A stretch of DNA of 64,000 nucleotides from Anaerolineales bacterium (lineage in GTDB: Bacteria; Chloroflexota; Anaerolineae; Anaerolineales; Villigracilaceae): assembly GCA_016789305.1 (NCBI GenBank), contig JAEURJ010000008.1, positions 1-64,000 of the forward strand. The letters are read 5' to 3'. Of this stretch, positions 39,133-49,926 are shown piece by piece; positions within the stretch are counted from its first letter, which is position 1, and every line of letters starts with the position of its first letter. The notes beneath the pieces were generated by a model. The model saw only the letters and a list, made by a program, of their open reading frames with translations, was not told the origin of the DNA and did no database searches. The position numbers and the translations under genes are program-made.

Positions 39133-39207
39133 ATAAAAAAATAATGACTGTATCCTGATTTATTTGTATCTTTGATCGAATAAAAATTCCCCTCGAGGCA
39201 CTATCTT

Positions 39208-42200
39208 ATGCCCAAAAAACCCCAGGCACCCATTGATCTTAATACCGCTGACGAACAAGTTCTGGTCAAGAAATTAAATATCTCGCCCCGTTTGGCCAAA
39301 CGCATCGTTGCATTGCGTCCGTACCAATCTGTAGACCAGCTGAATAAGATTTGGGGAGTTGATCCCCAGGTGCTGCAACGCATCCTGCCTTTGGTAGCAG
39401 TCACGTTGAGTGAAGCCCCTTCGCCGATACCGCTAAAACCATCGGATCCCATAACTCAGCCCGAAAGTAGTGAACAAGAATTGCTCGCTGAGTTTCAAGA
39501 TGAGGCATCTGCTTCTGCTGAGCGGACGACAGAAAAAAAAGAAGAACAATCGGCACCTGCCCGCACTGTATTTAAACGCCGTGCAAATGCAGAACCCTCT
39601 TCTTGGAAGTACAACCTGCTCTTGGCTTTAATCCTTTTAATTGGAGCATATCTCAGATTTACCGGATTGAATTGGGATGAAGGCCAGCATCAGCACCCGG
39701 ATGAGCGCTTTATTTCCATGGTTGCGGATGCGATCCGCGGTGTGGATGGAATTTCCGCTTATTTTGATACTCAAAATAGCACGTTGAACCCCCTGAAATA
39801 TGGTTCTTATACCTATGGGATGTTCCCCTTGTTCCTAAGTCGAATGGTTGCGGAATGGGTGGATATGGCCGGGTACGATACCATTACGCTTGTGGGCAGG
39901 GCCATGTCCGGTCTGTTCGACTTGATCGCAGTCTGGATGCTTTATTTTCTGGGGAAACGCTTATATAACCGACGGGTTGGTTTGTTGGCGGCTGCGCTGG
40001 GTGTTGCCGCCGTACTTCCAATTCAGCTCTCCCATTACTTCACCGTTGATTCATTCTCCACAATATTCGTGGTTGCCAGCTTTTATTTTGCGATATTGGC
40101 GATCCCCATCAATGATCCTGAAGAACCTGTTTCTGATTCCAACCTTGTCTATTTCGGTTTGTTTGGTCTCATCGTTGGTTTGGCCGGGGCCTGTAAAGTT
40201 AATACATTGCCTGTCTTTGGCATCATTATCCTGGCCGGTGTTACGAAACTCATTACAGATTGGAATCGCTTCGATTTCCGTGTCACATTAAAAACCATAT
40301 TGTGGGGCTGGTTTATTGCCGCCGTTTTTGTATGCATTTCCTTCAGGGTTTTTCAGCCATATGCGTTCGCGGGTCCTGGTTTCTTTGGGATCAGCCTAAA
40401 TCAAAGATGGTACGATGTCATCAAAGAGGTGGTAAATCAAGTCGCTGGAAATTCCGACTGGCCCCCCAATACCCATTGGACCAATCGTTCAATAACATAT
40501 GCATGGACCAACATGGTTATCTGGGGTCTCGGGATACCGTTGGGGCTGGCTGGCTGGATTGGTTGGGGTTGGGCAGCTGCGCAAATCTGGAAAGGTGATT
40601 GGCGAAAGCATCTGCTTCCTTTTGTATGGGTGGCCTTGTATTTTGTCTGGCAGAATAATCAGTTCTGGCGCTATATGCGTTATTTTCTGCCGATCTACCC
40701 GTTCATTATTTTGTTTGCTGCCTGGGCTCTGGTGGAAATTTATGATCGCACCAAGGAAAGTCGTGAGCGATTGTTTGCGAACGGCCTTCGCCTTCAGGAA
40801 CAGCTTGCAGACTGGCGCGGGACGTGGAAGGCAGCCGCAAGTTTATCTGTTCTGGGCATTGTTCTGGCGGGCACCTATGTGTATGCCCTCGCTTTTATAA
40901 AAATTTACCACAACCCCATTACACGCGTCGTTGCTTCTGAATGGATGCTGGAGAATATTCCAGGTCCAATGAATGTGATCGTGGAATCCCCCGAGGGAAA
41001 TCACTCTTATCCCGTTTCTATTAGCAGTCGTCAGGTCGTTGTGCCCAGTGAAGTCGGGTCGGCCAATATTCACGTTGTTCAGGATGGGACCCTGTCAAAA
41101 ATTACAACCACGGATGTTCGCCAGATAGGGGTTAGCATTTATTTCCGTCTCACCAGTGATGAAGAGGGGTCGCAGATCATTACAGAAGGTCGCCTGGCGA
41201 TCAATGATGATAATCAGAATGAAAGGCAGGAAATTTCGTTTGGTGATATAAGATTAAACGCCGGACAAAATTACTATTTTCATTATAAGGTGCAGAGCAG
41301 CAGTCAATTTTCCTTTTCAAGTATCGCTCTGCGAAATGTAGATGAAGGCGAAGGCTCCAATTTGGCGGTTAATTTAAGTTTGGAAGCTCAGACACCGGGA
41401 ACATTTCAAGGTTCATTTGCCCTAACTCCACAGGGCCCTCTGCTCTTAAATCGCCTGACCATCACTGATTTCCATCAGGTTTTTGTGCCGACAGACACAA
41501 CCTTGAAAGTGACCATCTATAAGGCCGGAGATGATAGTACACCACTGATAGAAACCTCGCAAACCCTCACATATTCACAACCCGGAGAACGATTAACGCC
41601 CACCTTTAATTTCCCTTCAGTTGAAGTTGTGGAGGGGCAGGCTTATCAAGTCCGTTATGAAATTTCGAATGGCGCTCCGCTTCGCCTTCTCGGGGAAGCC
41701 TTTACCCTGGAAACTTCCTGGGATGATGCTCTCCCGCTCAACGTGAATCAATACGATGTGCAGGGTGGGATTTTTACCCCCTTAAATCTTGAATTGTACG
41801 AGCCAGACACTCCTGAAAAACGGGAAGCGATGATTAAGACTCTTTCCGAGAGTAACTACATCGTTATTCCGTCAAACAGGGCTTATGATGCAATGCCGAG
41901 ATTGCCTTTCCGTTATCCCATGACGCTGAAATATTATCAGGCTTTATTTGATTGTGAATGCAGCGGCGATGCTTTGGAAAACCGCGCTTATGAACTTAAG
42001 CCGCCATTTAAAAGCCCGTTGGGATTTGAGTTGATTGCTACTTTCGAGAACCCTCCCTCCCTGGGTTTCCTAGTATTTCCTGATCAGGCTGCCGATGAAT
42101 CCTTTACAGTATATGACCATCCAAAAGTGATGATTTTCAAAAGATCACAGGATTTTTCGGTTGAGCATGTAAGGTCACTGTTAAATAGTGTGAATTTAGA

Positions 42201-44832
42201 TCAGGTTTTCTTCCAGACCCCAATGCAATATACGAAGAATCCAACTGCCATGCAGCTTCCGGCCGACAGGCTTTTGGCCCAAGCGAATGGGGGCACCTGG
42301 TCGGAAATGTTTGATCGGAATTCTTTGCTGAACACCAATCATCTCCTGGGTGGAATCGTATGGTATTTGTTGGTTTTCTTTATTGGATTGATTGTTTTCC
42401 CCATTGTTTTCAGGGTTTTTTCCGGTCTTCCAGATCGGGGTTATCCATTGATTCGAATGGCGGGATTGATATTGACCAGCTGGCTCGCCTGGTTCTTGGC
42501 TGGTGCCAAGATCCTGCCTTTCTCGCAGGGCGCCCTTTGGCTGTATATTGGACTTCTATTTATCCTTTGCCTCACAATGCTCTACCGTCAGCGAGAGGCG
42601 CTTCTTGAATATTTTTACTCGCATTGGAAATACATGCTGTTTACTGAAGTTGTTTTCCTGGCGATTTTCCTTTTCAACTTGTCTGTGCGGCTTGGAAATC
42701 CTGATCTTTGGCATCCCTGGCTTGGCGGCGAAAAGCCGATGGACTTTGCTTTCTTCAATGCAGTTTTAAAGGCTGTTTACTTTCCGCCGGAGCACCCATG
42801 GTTTTCAGGGCACTATATCAACTATTATTATTATGGGTATGTCATTGCGGCGATCCCGACCAAATTGTTGGGTGTCGTTCCTTCAATTGCATTTAATCTG
42901 ATTCTACCCACCTGGTTTGCAATGACCGGGGTGGGTATGTTTTGTATTGGGGTCAACCTAGTCTCTGGATTACGCAGGCCTTCTTCGCGGAGTGAAGGTA
43001 TGTTTGCCGAGACCGCGGATGCACCTTGGCGGAGATTGTTCACTAGGAACATGTTTAATAGGAACTTGCCATACTTGGCCGGTGCTTTTGCATTAATTTC
43101 CGTGTTGTTTTTAGGTAACTTGTATGAAGTACGAGTTTTATGGAAGTATCTGCCAGAGGCTGCCAGCAGTATGGAAGGCAATTCTGTTCTTCAACATTGG
43201 AATGCGGTTGTTGACGGAGCAAGTCAGGTTATCACAGGGAAAGCCGGCCTCCCAGGTGGAAATGATCGCTGGTATTTTGAAGCATCCCGACCCATTCTGC
43301 ATGAGGGTCCGGATACCCCAATAGCTGAATTTCCATATTTTACATTCCTGTATGCAGATATGCATCCGCATCTGTTGATCATGCCGTTTTATGCCCTTGC
43401 ATTTGGCTGGATTCTGAATCTCCTGCTTTGGCCGATCTCAAACGAAAAGTGGGGCGGTAGAATCCTTCTCCTGGCAGCGGCAGGTCTTATTTTTGGTGTA
43501 TTCCGCCCATCCCATACTTGGGACTTCCCAACATTTCTTGGCTTGGGCGGGTTGGCGATTGTTTGGAATTTGTGGCAAACCAGGAACGATTCCGTCCAAA
43601 ATACCATTAAACAAATTATCATTTATGTAGTTGCTTTTGCCGCTACTGCGATTGCCTTGTATTTACCCTTTACCCATTGGTTCAAAACAGAATATGCATC
43701 ACTGGAACCATGGCGAGGTATTCGAACACCATTGTCTGATTATTTAACTGTATTTGGTTTGCAGATATTCCTGATGATGAGTATGTTAATTCGGGATTTA
43801 TGGCCCACCTTCCGAAGCTTATTTTCAAATGTTTCAAACGAACCCCTCAAAAAATCGAACCTTTTGTGGTACTTTTTCATCGGAGCAATTCTGTATGCCT
43901 TGGGTGCACTTTGGTTGTCCGATTTTCAGGTGGTTGCCTTTGGTCTTCCGCTGTTGGTTGGAATGGCATATTTGATATTGTTCGATCACGAATTGCCGAT
44001 GTTGCGCAAAGTGACTTGGATTCTATTTGGGGCAGGGCTCTTCATCACATTGTTTGTGGAAGTATTCGTTTTGAAGGGTGACGGCGGCCGTTCAAATACA
44101 GTTTTCCGATTTTATAACCAGGCATGGTTCTTCTTGGGTCTTGCGATGAGCCTCGCATTGGTGGATCTGTTTGATTCTCTGCCCGCGTGGACGGGTCCAG
44201 CCAAGTATGTATGGGTGGCCGCGCTGTGTATCTTGATATTATCCGCTGCGAGCTACCCGATAGTTGCTACTGGTAGAAAAATGGCTGATCGGTGGCCGAA
44301 TATTGTCAACCCACCACACTCATTGGATGGAGCAGCTTTTATGTTGGGAGATACTCTCAATCCAATCGACGGTCCAGCCATATACAATGACAACGAACAT
44401 TTACTTAACCTGGCTCATGATTATGCCGCCATCGTATATATGCAAGATAATGTAACAGGTTCGCCCGTGTTTGTGGAAGGACACACCGAGGAGTATCGTT
44501 GGGGTTCTCGTTTCTCCATCCACACCGGCTTACCCTCGGTGGTAGGCTGGAGTTGGCATGTTCGACAGCATAACTCACTTTTGGACGGGGCTATTGTTGA
44601 CCGTCGCATTGACGAAGTTAATAATTTTTATAATAGTGAGGATGTTCAACTGGCAGAAAAATTCATTGATCGATATGATGTTCAGTATATTGTAGTGGGC
44701 GATCTTGAACGTGCATATTATGAATTGAATGGCATCAATAAGTTTACGAAAATGGTCGGCCAGGGCTTGTTGGAGATAGTCTTTGGCGATGGAACCTCGG
44801 AAACGACCACGATCTTTGAGGTATTAAAATAA
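39208..44832 (+). CDS. HhH-PMT-like-DUF2298 fusion glycosyltransferase
   Basis: A 1874-residue protein. Residues 4-65 form a ComEA-like helix-hairpin-helix region (IDLNTADEQVLVKKLNISPR, then LNKIWGVDPQVLQRIL). Residues 135-570 are a PMT/ArnT-like membrane glycosyltransferase with the acidic motif near D157 and the HPDERF segment. Residues 575-1000 are an extracytoplasmic beta-rich domain. Residues 1035-1874 are a second membrane domain of the DUF2298 (Chlor_Arch_YYY) family with HYINYYYYGY near 1202. Such proteins use polyprenyl-linked sugars. The cytoplasmic HhH domain, a DNA or protein-binding fold, is an odd partner. Fusion of the two enzyme domains is known for the family. Confidence 0.82.
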   Translation: MPKKPQAPIDLNTADEQVLVKKLNISPRLAKRIVALRPYQSVDQLNKIWGVDPQVLQRILPLVAVTLSEAPSPIPLKPSDPITQPESSEQELLAEFQDEASASAERTTEKKEEQSAPARTVFKRRANAEPSSWKYNLLLALILLIGAYLRFTGLNWDEGQHQHPDERFISMVADAIRGVDGISAYFDTQNSTLNPLKYGSYTYGMFPLFLSRMVAEWVDMAGYDTITLVGRAMSGLFDLIAVWMLYFLGKRLYNRRVGLLAAALGVAAVLPIQLSHYFTVDSFSTIFVVASFYFAILAIPINDPEEPVSDSNLVYFGLFGLIVGLAGACKVNTLPVFGIIILAGVTKLITDWNRFDFRVTLKTILWGWFIAAVFVCISFRVFQPYAFAGPGFFGISLNQRWYDVIKEVVNQVAGNSDWPPNTHWTNRSITYAWTNMVIWGLGIPLGLAGWIGWGWAAAQIWKGDWRKHLLPFVWVALYFVWQNNQFWRYMRYFLPIYPFIILFAAWALVEIYDRTKESRERLFANGLRLQEQLADWRGTWKAAASLSVLGIVLAGTYVYALAFIKIYHNPITRVVASEWMLENIPGPMNVIVESPEGNHSYPVSISSRQVVVPSEVGSANIHVVQDGTLSKITTTDVRQIGVSIYFRLTSDEEGSQIITEGRLAINDDNQNERQEISFGDIRLNAGQNYYFHYKVQSSSQFSFSSIALRNVDEGEGSNLAVNLSLEAQTPGTFQGSFALTPQGPLLLNRLTITDFHQVFVPTDTTLKVTIYKAGDDSTPLIETSQTLTYSQPGERLTPTFNFPSVEVVEGQAYQVRYEISNGAPLRLLGEAFTLETSWDDALPLNVNQYDVQGGIFTPLNLELYEPDTPEKREAMIKTLSESNYIVIPSNRAYDAMPRLPFRYPMTLKYYQALFDCECSGDALENRAYELKPPFKSPLGFELIATFENPPSLGFLVFPDQAADESFTVYDHPKVMIFKRSQDFSVEHVRSLLNSVNLDQVFFQTPMQYTKNPTAMQLPADRLLAQANGGTWSEMFDRNSLLNTNHLLGGIVWYLLVFFIGLIVFPIVFRVFSGLPDRGYPLIRMAGLILTSWLAWFLAGAKILPFSQGALWLYIGLLFILCLTMLYRQREALLEYFYSHWKYMLFTEVVFLAIFLFNLSVRLGNPDLWHPWLGGEKPMDFAFFNAVLKAVYFPPEHPWFSGHYINYYYYGYVIAAIPTKLLGVVPSIAFNLILPTWFAMTGVGMFCIGVNLVSGLRRPSSRSEGMFAETADAPWRRLFTRNMFNRNLPYLAGAFALISVLFLGNLYEVRVLWKYLPEAASSMEGNSVLQHWNAVVDGASQVITGKAGLPGGNDRWYFEASRPILHEGPDTPIAEFPYFTFLYADMHPHLLIMPFYALAFGWILNLLLWPISNEKWGGRILLLAAAGLIFGVFRPSHTWDFPTFLGLGGLAIVWNLWQTRNDSVQNTIKQIIIYVVAFAATAIALYLPFTHWFKTEYASLEPWRGIRTPLSDYLTVFGLQIFLMMSMLIRDLWPTFRSLFSNVSNEPLKKSNLLWYFFIGAILYALGALWLSDFQVVAFGLPLLVGMAYLILFDHELPMLRKVTWILFGAGLFITLFVEVFVLKGDGGRSNTVFRFYNQAWFFLGLAMSLALVDLFDSLPAWTGPAKYVWVAALCILILSAASYPIVATGRKMADRWPNIVNPPHSLDGAAFMLGDTLNPIDGPAIYNDNEHLLNLAHDYAAIVYMQDNVTGSPVFVEGHTEEYRWGSRFSIHTGLPSVVGWSWHVRQHNSLLDGAIVDRRIDEVNNFYNSEDVQLAEKFIDRYDVQYIVVGDLERAYYELNGINKFTKMVGQGLLEIVFGDGTSETTTIFEVLK

Positions 44833-45028
44833 AAAGGCGGGGACCGCCGTAGTTCGTTTAGAGTGAAGTATTTGAAAAAGAAACTCGGCGGATCTTTTTC
44901 GCCATCATTGACATTAGACTTTCCTCATAAAAGAGACTCTTTGCGTAGGGCATTTTAATTAAAATTGGTTTATGGTAATCGAATACTGATTGATACTTTT
45001 ATTTCATGTTTAAGCGAGTGAAATTGTT

Positions 45029-47797
45029 ATGTTGAAAAAATACAACTTTGGATACTTTGTTCTTGGTCTTTGTGCTCTGCTGGTCGGTTTTGCCGGCCAG
45101 CTGTTTCTAAGATCGAGTCAACCCCTTCCTTTTTCGATCGTACTTTATGCGTTTTCGATAATTCTCCTTGTTTTTGCCCTGCACAAAGGAGCTGGTCCGC
45201 AGGTCCGGTTATCAATTATTCCTTCAGGTATGCAATTGAATAGATCCCGCTTGGGGTATTTATTTGGAGGCCTCGCCATTATTTTTTTAATTCTGGCGTT
45301 TTGGTTGTTTGATAGTACTGTTTCTCCTTTATATCCATGGCTGCTGCATATCTTCAGTATAGTATTTCTGATCTTAAGCATTGTTTTGCTTGACGGTACT
45401 AAAGGACTTGAATCCTCGAAAGATACTTGGTCCCGGCCGGAAATTTTTGCTTTGGTATTGATCTTCATAATTGCAGCATTTATGCGCTTATATCGGTTTG
45501 ATCAAATTCCGTATGGGACATGGTTTGATGAAGCCGACGAAGGACTGATCGCCTTACGAATTATGAATGAATCGGATTATTTGCCCGTTTTTGCCGATTC
45601 AACTTTGCTGCCTGCACATTACATTTATTTAATCGTTTTATTCTTTAAAATACTGGGTGTCTCAACTCTGTCAATCCGTGCGATAAGTGTGATGTTTGGG
45701 TTGGCGACGGTTGGAGCGGCATATTTAACAGGAAAAGAGTTATTTAACCAAAAATTTGGATTAGTTGTTGCTTTTCTCATGGCAATATCCCGTTGGGATA
45801 TTAATTGGAGTCGCATTGGAATGCATGGCGTAACCGTGCCATTCTTTGAGTTGATGGCGGTTGGCTTCCTGCTTCGCGCTTTCAGACGGCAGAGTCTGAT
45901 CGACTATGCCATTTCCGGGCTGTCAATGGGGTTTGGCTTATGTTTTTACCCACCATTACGTTTCTTTCCTTTTGTTGTCGCTCTCTTTCTCGTAGTTTTA
46001 TGGCTCAATCGACGTGATCTGATAAATTCTGCCTGGCGTGGAATGATTGTTTTGAGCTTGGGAGGTATCGTTGCCGCTACACCAGTTTTGTACTTGATTG
46101 CGTTTCAGTCCGACCTTTTTTGGTCTCGCATGCAATATATTTCCATCTTCAATGGTAAAACATCTGAAGAAGGATGGCGGGCGGTGGCGCAAACGACACG
46201 CGAGCATCTACTGATGTTCAATTTTCAAGGAGACCGCAACGGCCGTCATAATCTGCCCGGAGAGCCGATGATGGATTCTGTTGGCGGGACATTGATGGTT
46301 TTGGGAGTGGCGCTATGCCTTTGGAGAATTAAACAGCCCGGTTCTTTTCTGATTCTAGCTTGGTTATTATTAATGCTTATTCCAGGAATATTTTCACTGG
46401 ACTTTGAGTCCCCCCAATCACTACGGTCCATTGGAAGTCTGCCAGCGGCTTGCATTTTGGCTGCAATTCCTTTACACAGCCTATGGCAGGAGTGGGAGAA
46501 AATTCCCAACAGGCGTTCCGACCTGCTCTTTATGTTGCCTTTACTGGTCGTCTTGGGCGTATCTGGTTTTCTTAATTACGATATTTACTTTAATAAACAA
46601 GCAAAATCCTCCGATAGCTGGTCCGCCTTTTCTACATCTGAAACGATAGCAGGGAAGATCATGGCTGATTTGGGAAATAGTGTTGAATATTATGTCAGCA
46701 CTTTTTATTTCAAAACCCCAACAATAAATTTCTTGGCTCCCGAGGTGACTGATTATCATCGCCTTGAAACATATGATACCCTCCCGCTTCCTATGGATGG
46801 AGAGAAAGGGGCGGTATTTTTCTTTGATTTGGAGAGAAAGCCATTTTTGCTTCAAGCTGAAAGCTATTATCCATCTGCTACTTTTACTGAATTTAAAGCG
46901 CCTGATGGTACACCAGTTCTATTTGAAGTGTATTTAAGCCCTTCAGATATTCAAGCATCTCAGGGCTTAACTGCCAGTTATTACTTAACTGAAGATTGGA
47001 CTGGCGAACCCTTCCTTGTACGTAGCGAGAAGAATTTGAATTTCGATTGGCAGAATGGTGAACCTGTGCCATTTCCATTTTATGTAGAGTGGAAGGGGAT
47101 ATTATTTGCTCCTGCCTATGGCAATTACCGCTTTACAGCGCATTCGCCCTCGCCTGTTGAACTAGTTATTGACGAGGTACCTGTTCTTCAGGGCGGCAAT
47201 ATGCAAGCAGCTGATATTTCATTGGCCCAGGGTAACCATACGGTCAGAATCCGTACTGAGGCAGCAAATGGCCATTTCGAGTTGGATTGGCGCACTCCAG
47301 TAGAGGAAGATGAGCTTCCCATACCATCGTCCGCTTTCCTATTGCCTCCATACACCAATAACGGCCTGCTTGGTAGATACTATGCCAATCCCGAATGGGC
47401 CGGTCCACCAGCTTTGGCTAAAATTGATTCATGGATTAATTTTTATTTCCATCAAATTGTTCTGCCTAGACCATATACCGTCGAGTGGACCGGTAGCATT
47501 AATATTCAGACTGCCGGGCAATACTTATTTGGGCTGGAATCAATTGACGAATCGTCGTTATGGATTGATGGCCAGCAGGTTTTGGATGTACAAACTTTAG
47601 GCCAGTATCAGGAAGCTGGTATAAATTTATCCTCAGGTTTTCACTCAATTCGTGTTCGATATGGAGATCGAACGAGTTACACCCATGTCAATTTGTATTG
47701 GACCCCTCCCGGTCAAGGACGCGAAATTATTCCACAACGAGTGCTTTTCCCGCCACAAGGCGACCCGAGCTTATTGCTGCCTAATCCTGAAAAATAG
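45029..47797 (+). CDS. PMT/ArnT-like glycosyltransferase with two PA14 domains
   Basis: A 922-residue protein. Residues 1-520 contain about twelve membrane helices with the PMT-type acidic motif FDEADEGLIALR near residue 168 at the outer face. The C-terminal soluble part carries two PA14-like carbohydrate-binding domains (about 646-755, GLTASYYLTEDWTGEPF, and 778-910, GLLGRYYANPEWAGPP). It probably transfers sugars to cell-surface proteins or glycans and holds the product through PA14. Upstream, 44833-45028 shows only a small GGCGG/CCGCC hairpin. Confidence 0.82.
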   Translation: MLKKYNFGYFVLGLCALLVGFAGQLFLRSSQPLPFSIVLYAFSIILLVFALHKGAGPQVRLSIIPSGMQLNRSRLGYLFGGLAIIFLILAFWLFDSTVSPLYPWLLHIFSIVFLILSIVLLDGTKGLESSKDTWSRPEIFALVLIFIIAAFMRLYRFDQIPYGTWFDEADEGLIALRIMNESDYLPVFADSTLLPAHYIYLIVLFFKILGVSTLSIRAISVMFGLATVGAAYLTGKELFNQKFGLVVAFLMAISRWDINWSRIGMHGVTVPFFELMAVGFLLRAFRRQSLIDYAISGLSMGFGLCFYPPLRFFPFVVALFLVVLWLNRRDLINSAWRGMIVLSLGGIVAATPVLYLIAFQSDLFWSRMQYISIFNGKTSEEGWRAVAQTTREHLLMFNFQGDRNGRHNLPGEPMMDSVGGTLMVLGVALCLWRIKQPGSFLILAWLLLMLIPGIFSLDFESPQSLRSIGSLPAACILAAIPLHSLWQEWEKIPNRRSDLLFMLPLLVVLGVSGFLNYDIYFNKQAKSSDSWSAFSTSETIAGKIMADLGNSVEYYVSTFYFKTPTINFLAPEVTDYHRLETYDTLPLPMDGEKGAVFFFDLERKPFLLQAESYYPSATFTEFKAPDGTPVLFEVYLSPSDIQASQGLTASYYLTEDWTGEPFLVRSEKNLNFDWQNGEPVPFPFYVEWKGILFAPAYGNYRFTAHSPSPVELVIDEVPVLQGGNMQAADISLAQGNHTVRIRTEAANGHFELDWRTPVEEDELPIPSSAFLLPPYTNNGLLGRYYANPEWAGPPALAKIDSWINFYFHQIVLPRPYTVEWTGSINIQTAGQYLFGLESIDESSLWIDGQQVLDVQTLGQYQEAGINLSSGFHSIRVRYGDRTSYTHVNLYWTPPGQGREIIPQRVLFPPQGDPSLLLPNPEK

Positions 47798-47846
47798 ATT
47801 TGCAGTATGTGGGCAAATAATTCAAATTTTAAGAGAATTGGATTGT

Positions 47847-47890
47847 CCGCCAAATAAAAGCGCCCCGTTCGGGGCGTTTTTATTTGGCGG
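47847..47890. terminator. Bidirectional terminator overlapping tRNA-Ser 3' end
   Basis: A 20-bp stem with one G-T mismatch pair, core CGCCCC (47861-47866) and GGGGCG (47871-47876), loop GTTC, flanked by AAAA and TTTTT. The outer part of the stem, CCGCCAAATA/TATTTGGCGG, includes the encoded CCA end and discriminator of the tRNA on the minus strand. Confidence 0.85.
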
Positions 47891-47974
47891 AGAGGGCGGG
47901 ATTCGAACCCGCGAACCTTTGTGGGTTACACGCTTTCCAAGCGTGCGCGCTAAGCCAGACTACGCGACCTCTCC
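47885..47974 (-). tRNA. trnS: tRNA-Ser (anticodon GGA), CCA encoded
   Basis: On the minus strand the acceptor GGAGAGG pairs with CCTCTCC, the anticodon stem CACGC/GCGTG encloses TTGGAAA (anticodon GGA), a variable arm is present (TAACCCACAAAGGTT) and the T loop is GTTCGAATC. The 3' CCA is encoded at 47885-47887, unlike the other two tRNAs here. 90 bases including CCA. Confidence 0.95.
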
Positions 47975-48012
47975 ATTTTTCAACCAAAGCGGGCGAATTA
48001 TACCACGTGTTT

Positions 48013-49926
48013 TTACGGTGACAATGGCAATACTTCGTTGGTGTAAAACACTGCATATTGAGTGGAGGATAATGGTTCACTAGATTCACCGCAAAATTGG
48101 TAATACCTGCCAGGTGTAGGAATGGTTTCCGAAGCCAGGGCAACTAATACTTTTTGGTTGGTATGGAAATCAAGTGAGAGAAATACGATTGTTGGAGGTT
48201 GAAGAGATTCTGCCCAGTGAATCATGTTTGCATCGGCAAGTGAGTGGGCGTTTTTTTCAAATTGTCCTTTGTGGAAGTTCGGCATCCAATCAAGAAAATA
48301 CTGATTTTCTCTTTTGACAGTAATATATGTCCCTTCATCGAAACGAGTTATGACAAAATCTGAATTCCCCTTGCATGATGCTGGTTTTAAGTAAATAGGA
48401 GTTGTGTTGATTTTAAGGATGACCGGGCTCGTCAATGAAATAAAGAGTAAGATTGTAGTAAAAGTTAAAGACATTGAGAATGGGGTAATGACCTTAGCCG
48501 CGATGGAAGTATTCGCAATTGTTTTTGTTAACTTTTTTAAGATAAAGCTCAGGCCTAATGCAGGCAAGGCTGCCAGAATAATAATACTGGCAGCATATGG
48601 ACGCATTCGATATGCATCAGTAGGGGGAAGAAATGGTACTGAAATTAAGACCCCAAAAAACGAAGCAATAATTAAACTTTTTATGGGATCATTGCGGTCA
48701 CGTGACCAGGCATAAATACCTGTTAACCCCAGTAGATATAAAGTCCAGCGGGCGCAGACATTGAGTATCCAATTCTCACCACCTACATAAGCATAGATGT
48801 TATACCAGGAGTCTGAGAAAAGCATGCGCCAGTTAAATAATGCACCTTGAATCGCTTGTAAGGGTTTTTCGCGAATCAGTTCAAAAGCCACTTGATAGAT
48901 CTTCATAGTCTGTTGTGGTTCATCGAGGCTGAAAATTTCAGGATGCGCTTCGTAAATATATCCCCACGATTTCCCTCCCGACGCCAGGCCATAAAGTGTG
49001 TATGAAAAATTAGCGAACGGGACGCCGGAAGGAACAGCAAGCAGTCGGGTAAGTAGAATGTTTAATGTAAAGCCTGCTGCTACGAAACACGCGGCATAAA
49101 ATGCCGTCCTCCAGGATATTCGATCGTTTTTCCTTAGTAACCACCCGGCCCAAAGTATAAGTATGGGGAGTAAAAAGAATGCTCCGGCTCTTGCATTTAA
49201 GGCGAGTGTGGTTACAAACACTCCTGAATACACATAAACCGAATTTTTTATTGACGCTCCCTGCCACAGGAGTGTAAAGCCGAGAACTCCAAGAGCTACA
49301 CCAAGGTTCTCGGTCATACTGACCCCGCTGTGTGCACGAAAAAAGAGGAATATGATAATAACTATAAAAACTGAAATTTCTCCACCATGCGTTCTCTGAA
49401 TTTCTCTGGCCGCGATATAACATGCAATTCCAACAATCCCTGTAAGGATTGCAAGTGAGGCCATTAAATTATGATTTGTTAGCGAAAGCAAAGTTGCCAA
49501 AAGCCCGGGAAACAACACACGACGGGCGGAGACAATTGAAAAATCATATCCATGGATTAATCTCAAAGCATCTATATAATAAGCGTCTGCATCGTATAGC
49601 GGTATAAGCCCGCTTAGTACAGTAGTTTGAGTTTGACCCGATGCCCAGAGACCTGCAAGTGGCATCGCAAATAATGACATTACCGCCGCCATGCTGGCTA
49701 AATCACCCAGCCGTCCCGGTATGCGAAAGCATAAATATAAGATAAGTGCGGTAAGAGGAATCACCAGCCCAAATCCGTTGCGGAGTGACATACCGAGTGG
49801 CCGCAATAAATTTGGAGATCTATTCAAGAGAATTTGGCTGAAGACTCCAATCGAAACGATAAAACAAATTGACTGCCATAGGATTGGGTGGATATGTTTG
49901 AATAAAGGGTGGGAAAGGCTTTTCAT
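48013..49926 (-). CDS. Large membrane protein, probable glycosyltransferase
   Basis: A 637-residue protein with about thirteen hydrophobic helices and a soluble C-terminal domain (about 520-637). Layout and the acidic residue after the first helices (PLYDADAYYIDALRLIHGYD, near 115-130) resemble PMT/ArnT-like (GT-C) glycosyltransferases, but no diagnostic motif is clear. It probably completes the cell-surface glycan set with the two genes upstream on the other strand. The ATG at 49926 has only a weak ribosome-binding site. Confidence 0.65.
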   Translation of the reverse strand: MKSLSHPLFKHIHPILWQSICFIVSIGVFSQILLNRSPNLLRPLGMSLRNGFGLVIPLTALILYLCFRIPGRLGDLASMAAVMSLFAMPLAGLWASGQTQTTVLSGLIPLYDADAYYIDALRLIHGYDFSIVSARRVLFPGLLATLLSLTNHNLMASLAILTGIVGIACYIAAREIQRTHGGEISVFIVIIIFLFFRAHSGVSMTENLGVALGVLGFTLLWQGASIKNSVYVYSGVFVTTLALNARAGAFFLLPILILWAGWLLRKNDRISWRTAFYAACFVAAGFTLNILLTRLLAVPSGVPFANFSYTLYGLASGGKSWGYIYEAHPEIFSLDEPQQTMKIYQVAFELIREKPLQAIQGALFNWRMLFSDSWYNIYAYVGGENWILNVCARWTLYLLGLTGIYAWSRDRNDPIKSLIIASFFGVLISVPFLPPTDAYRMRPYAASIIILAALPALGLSFILKKLTKTIANTSIAAKVITPFSMSLTFTTILLFISLTSPVILKINTTPIYLKPASCKGNSDFVITRFDEGTYITVKRENQYFLDWMPNFHKGQFEKNAHSLADANMIHWAESLQPPTIVFLSLDFHTNQKVLVALASETIPTPGRYYQFCGESSEPLSSTQYAVFYTNEVLPLSP

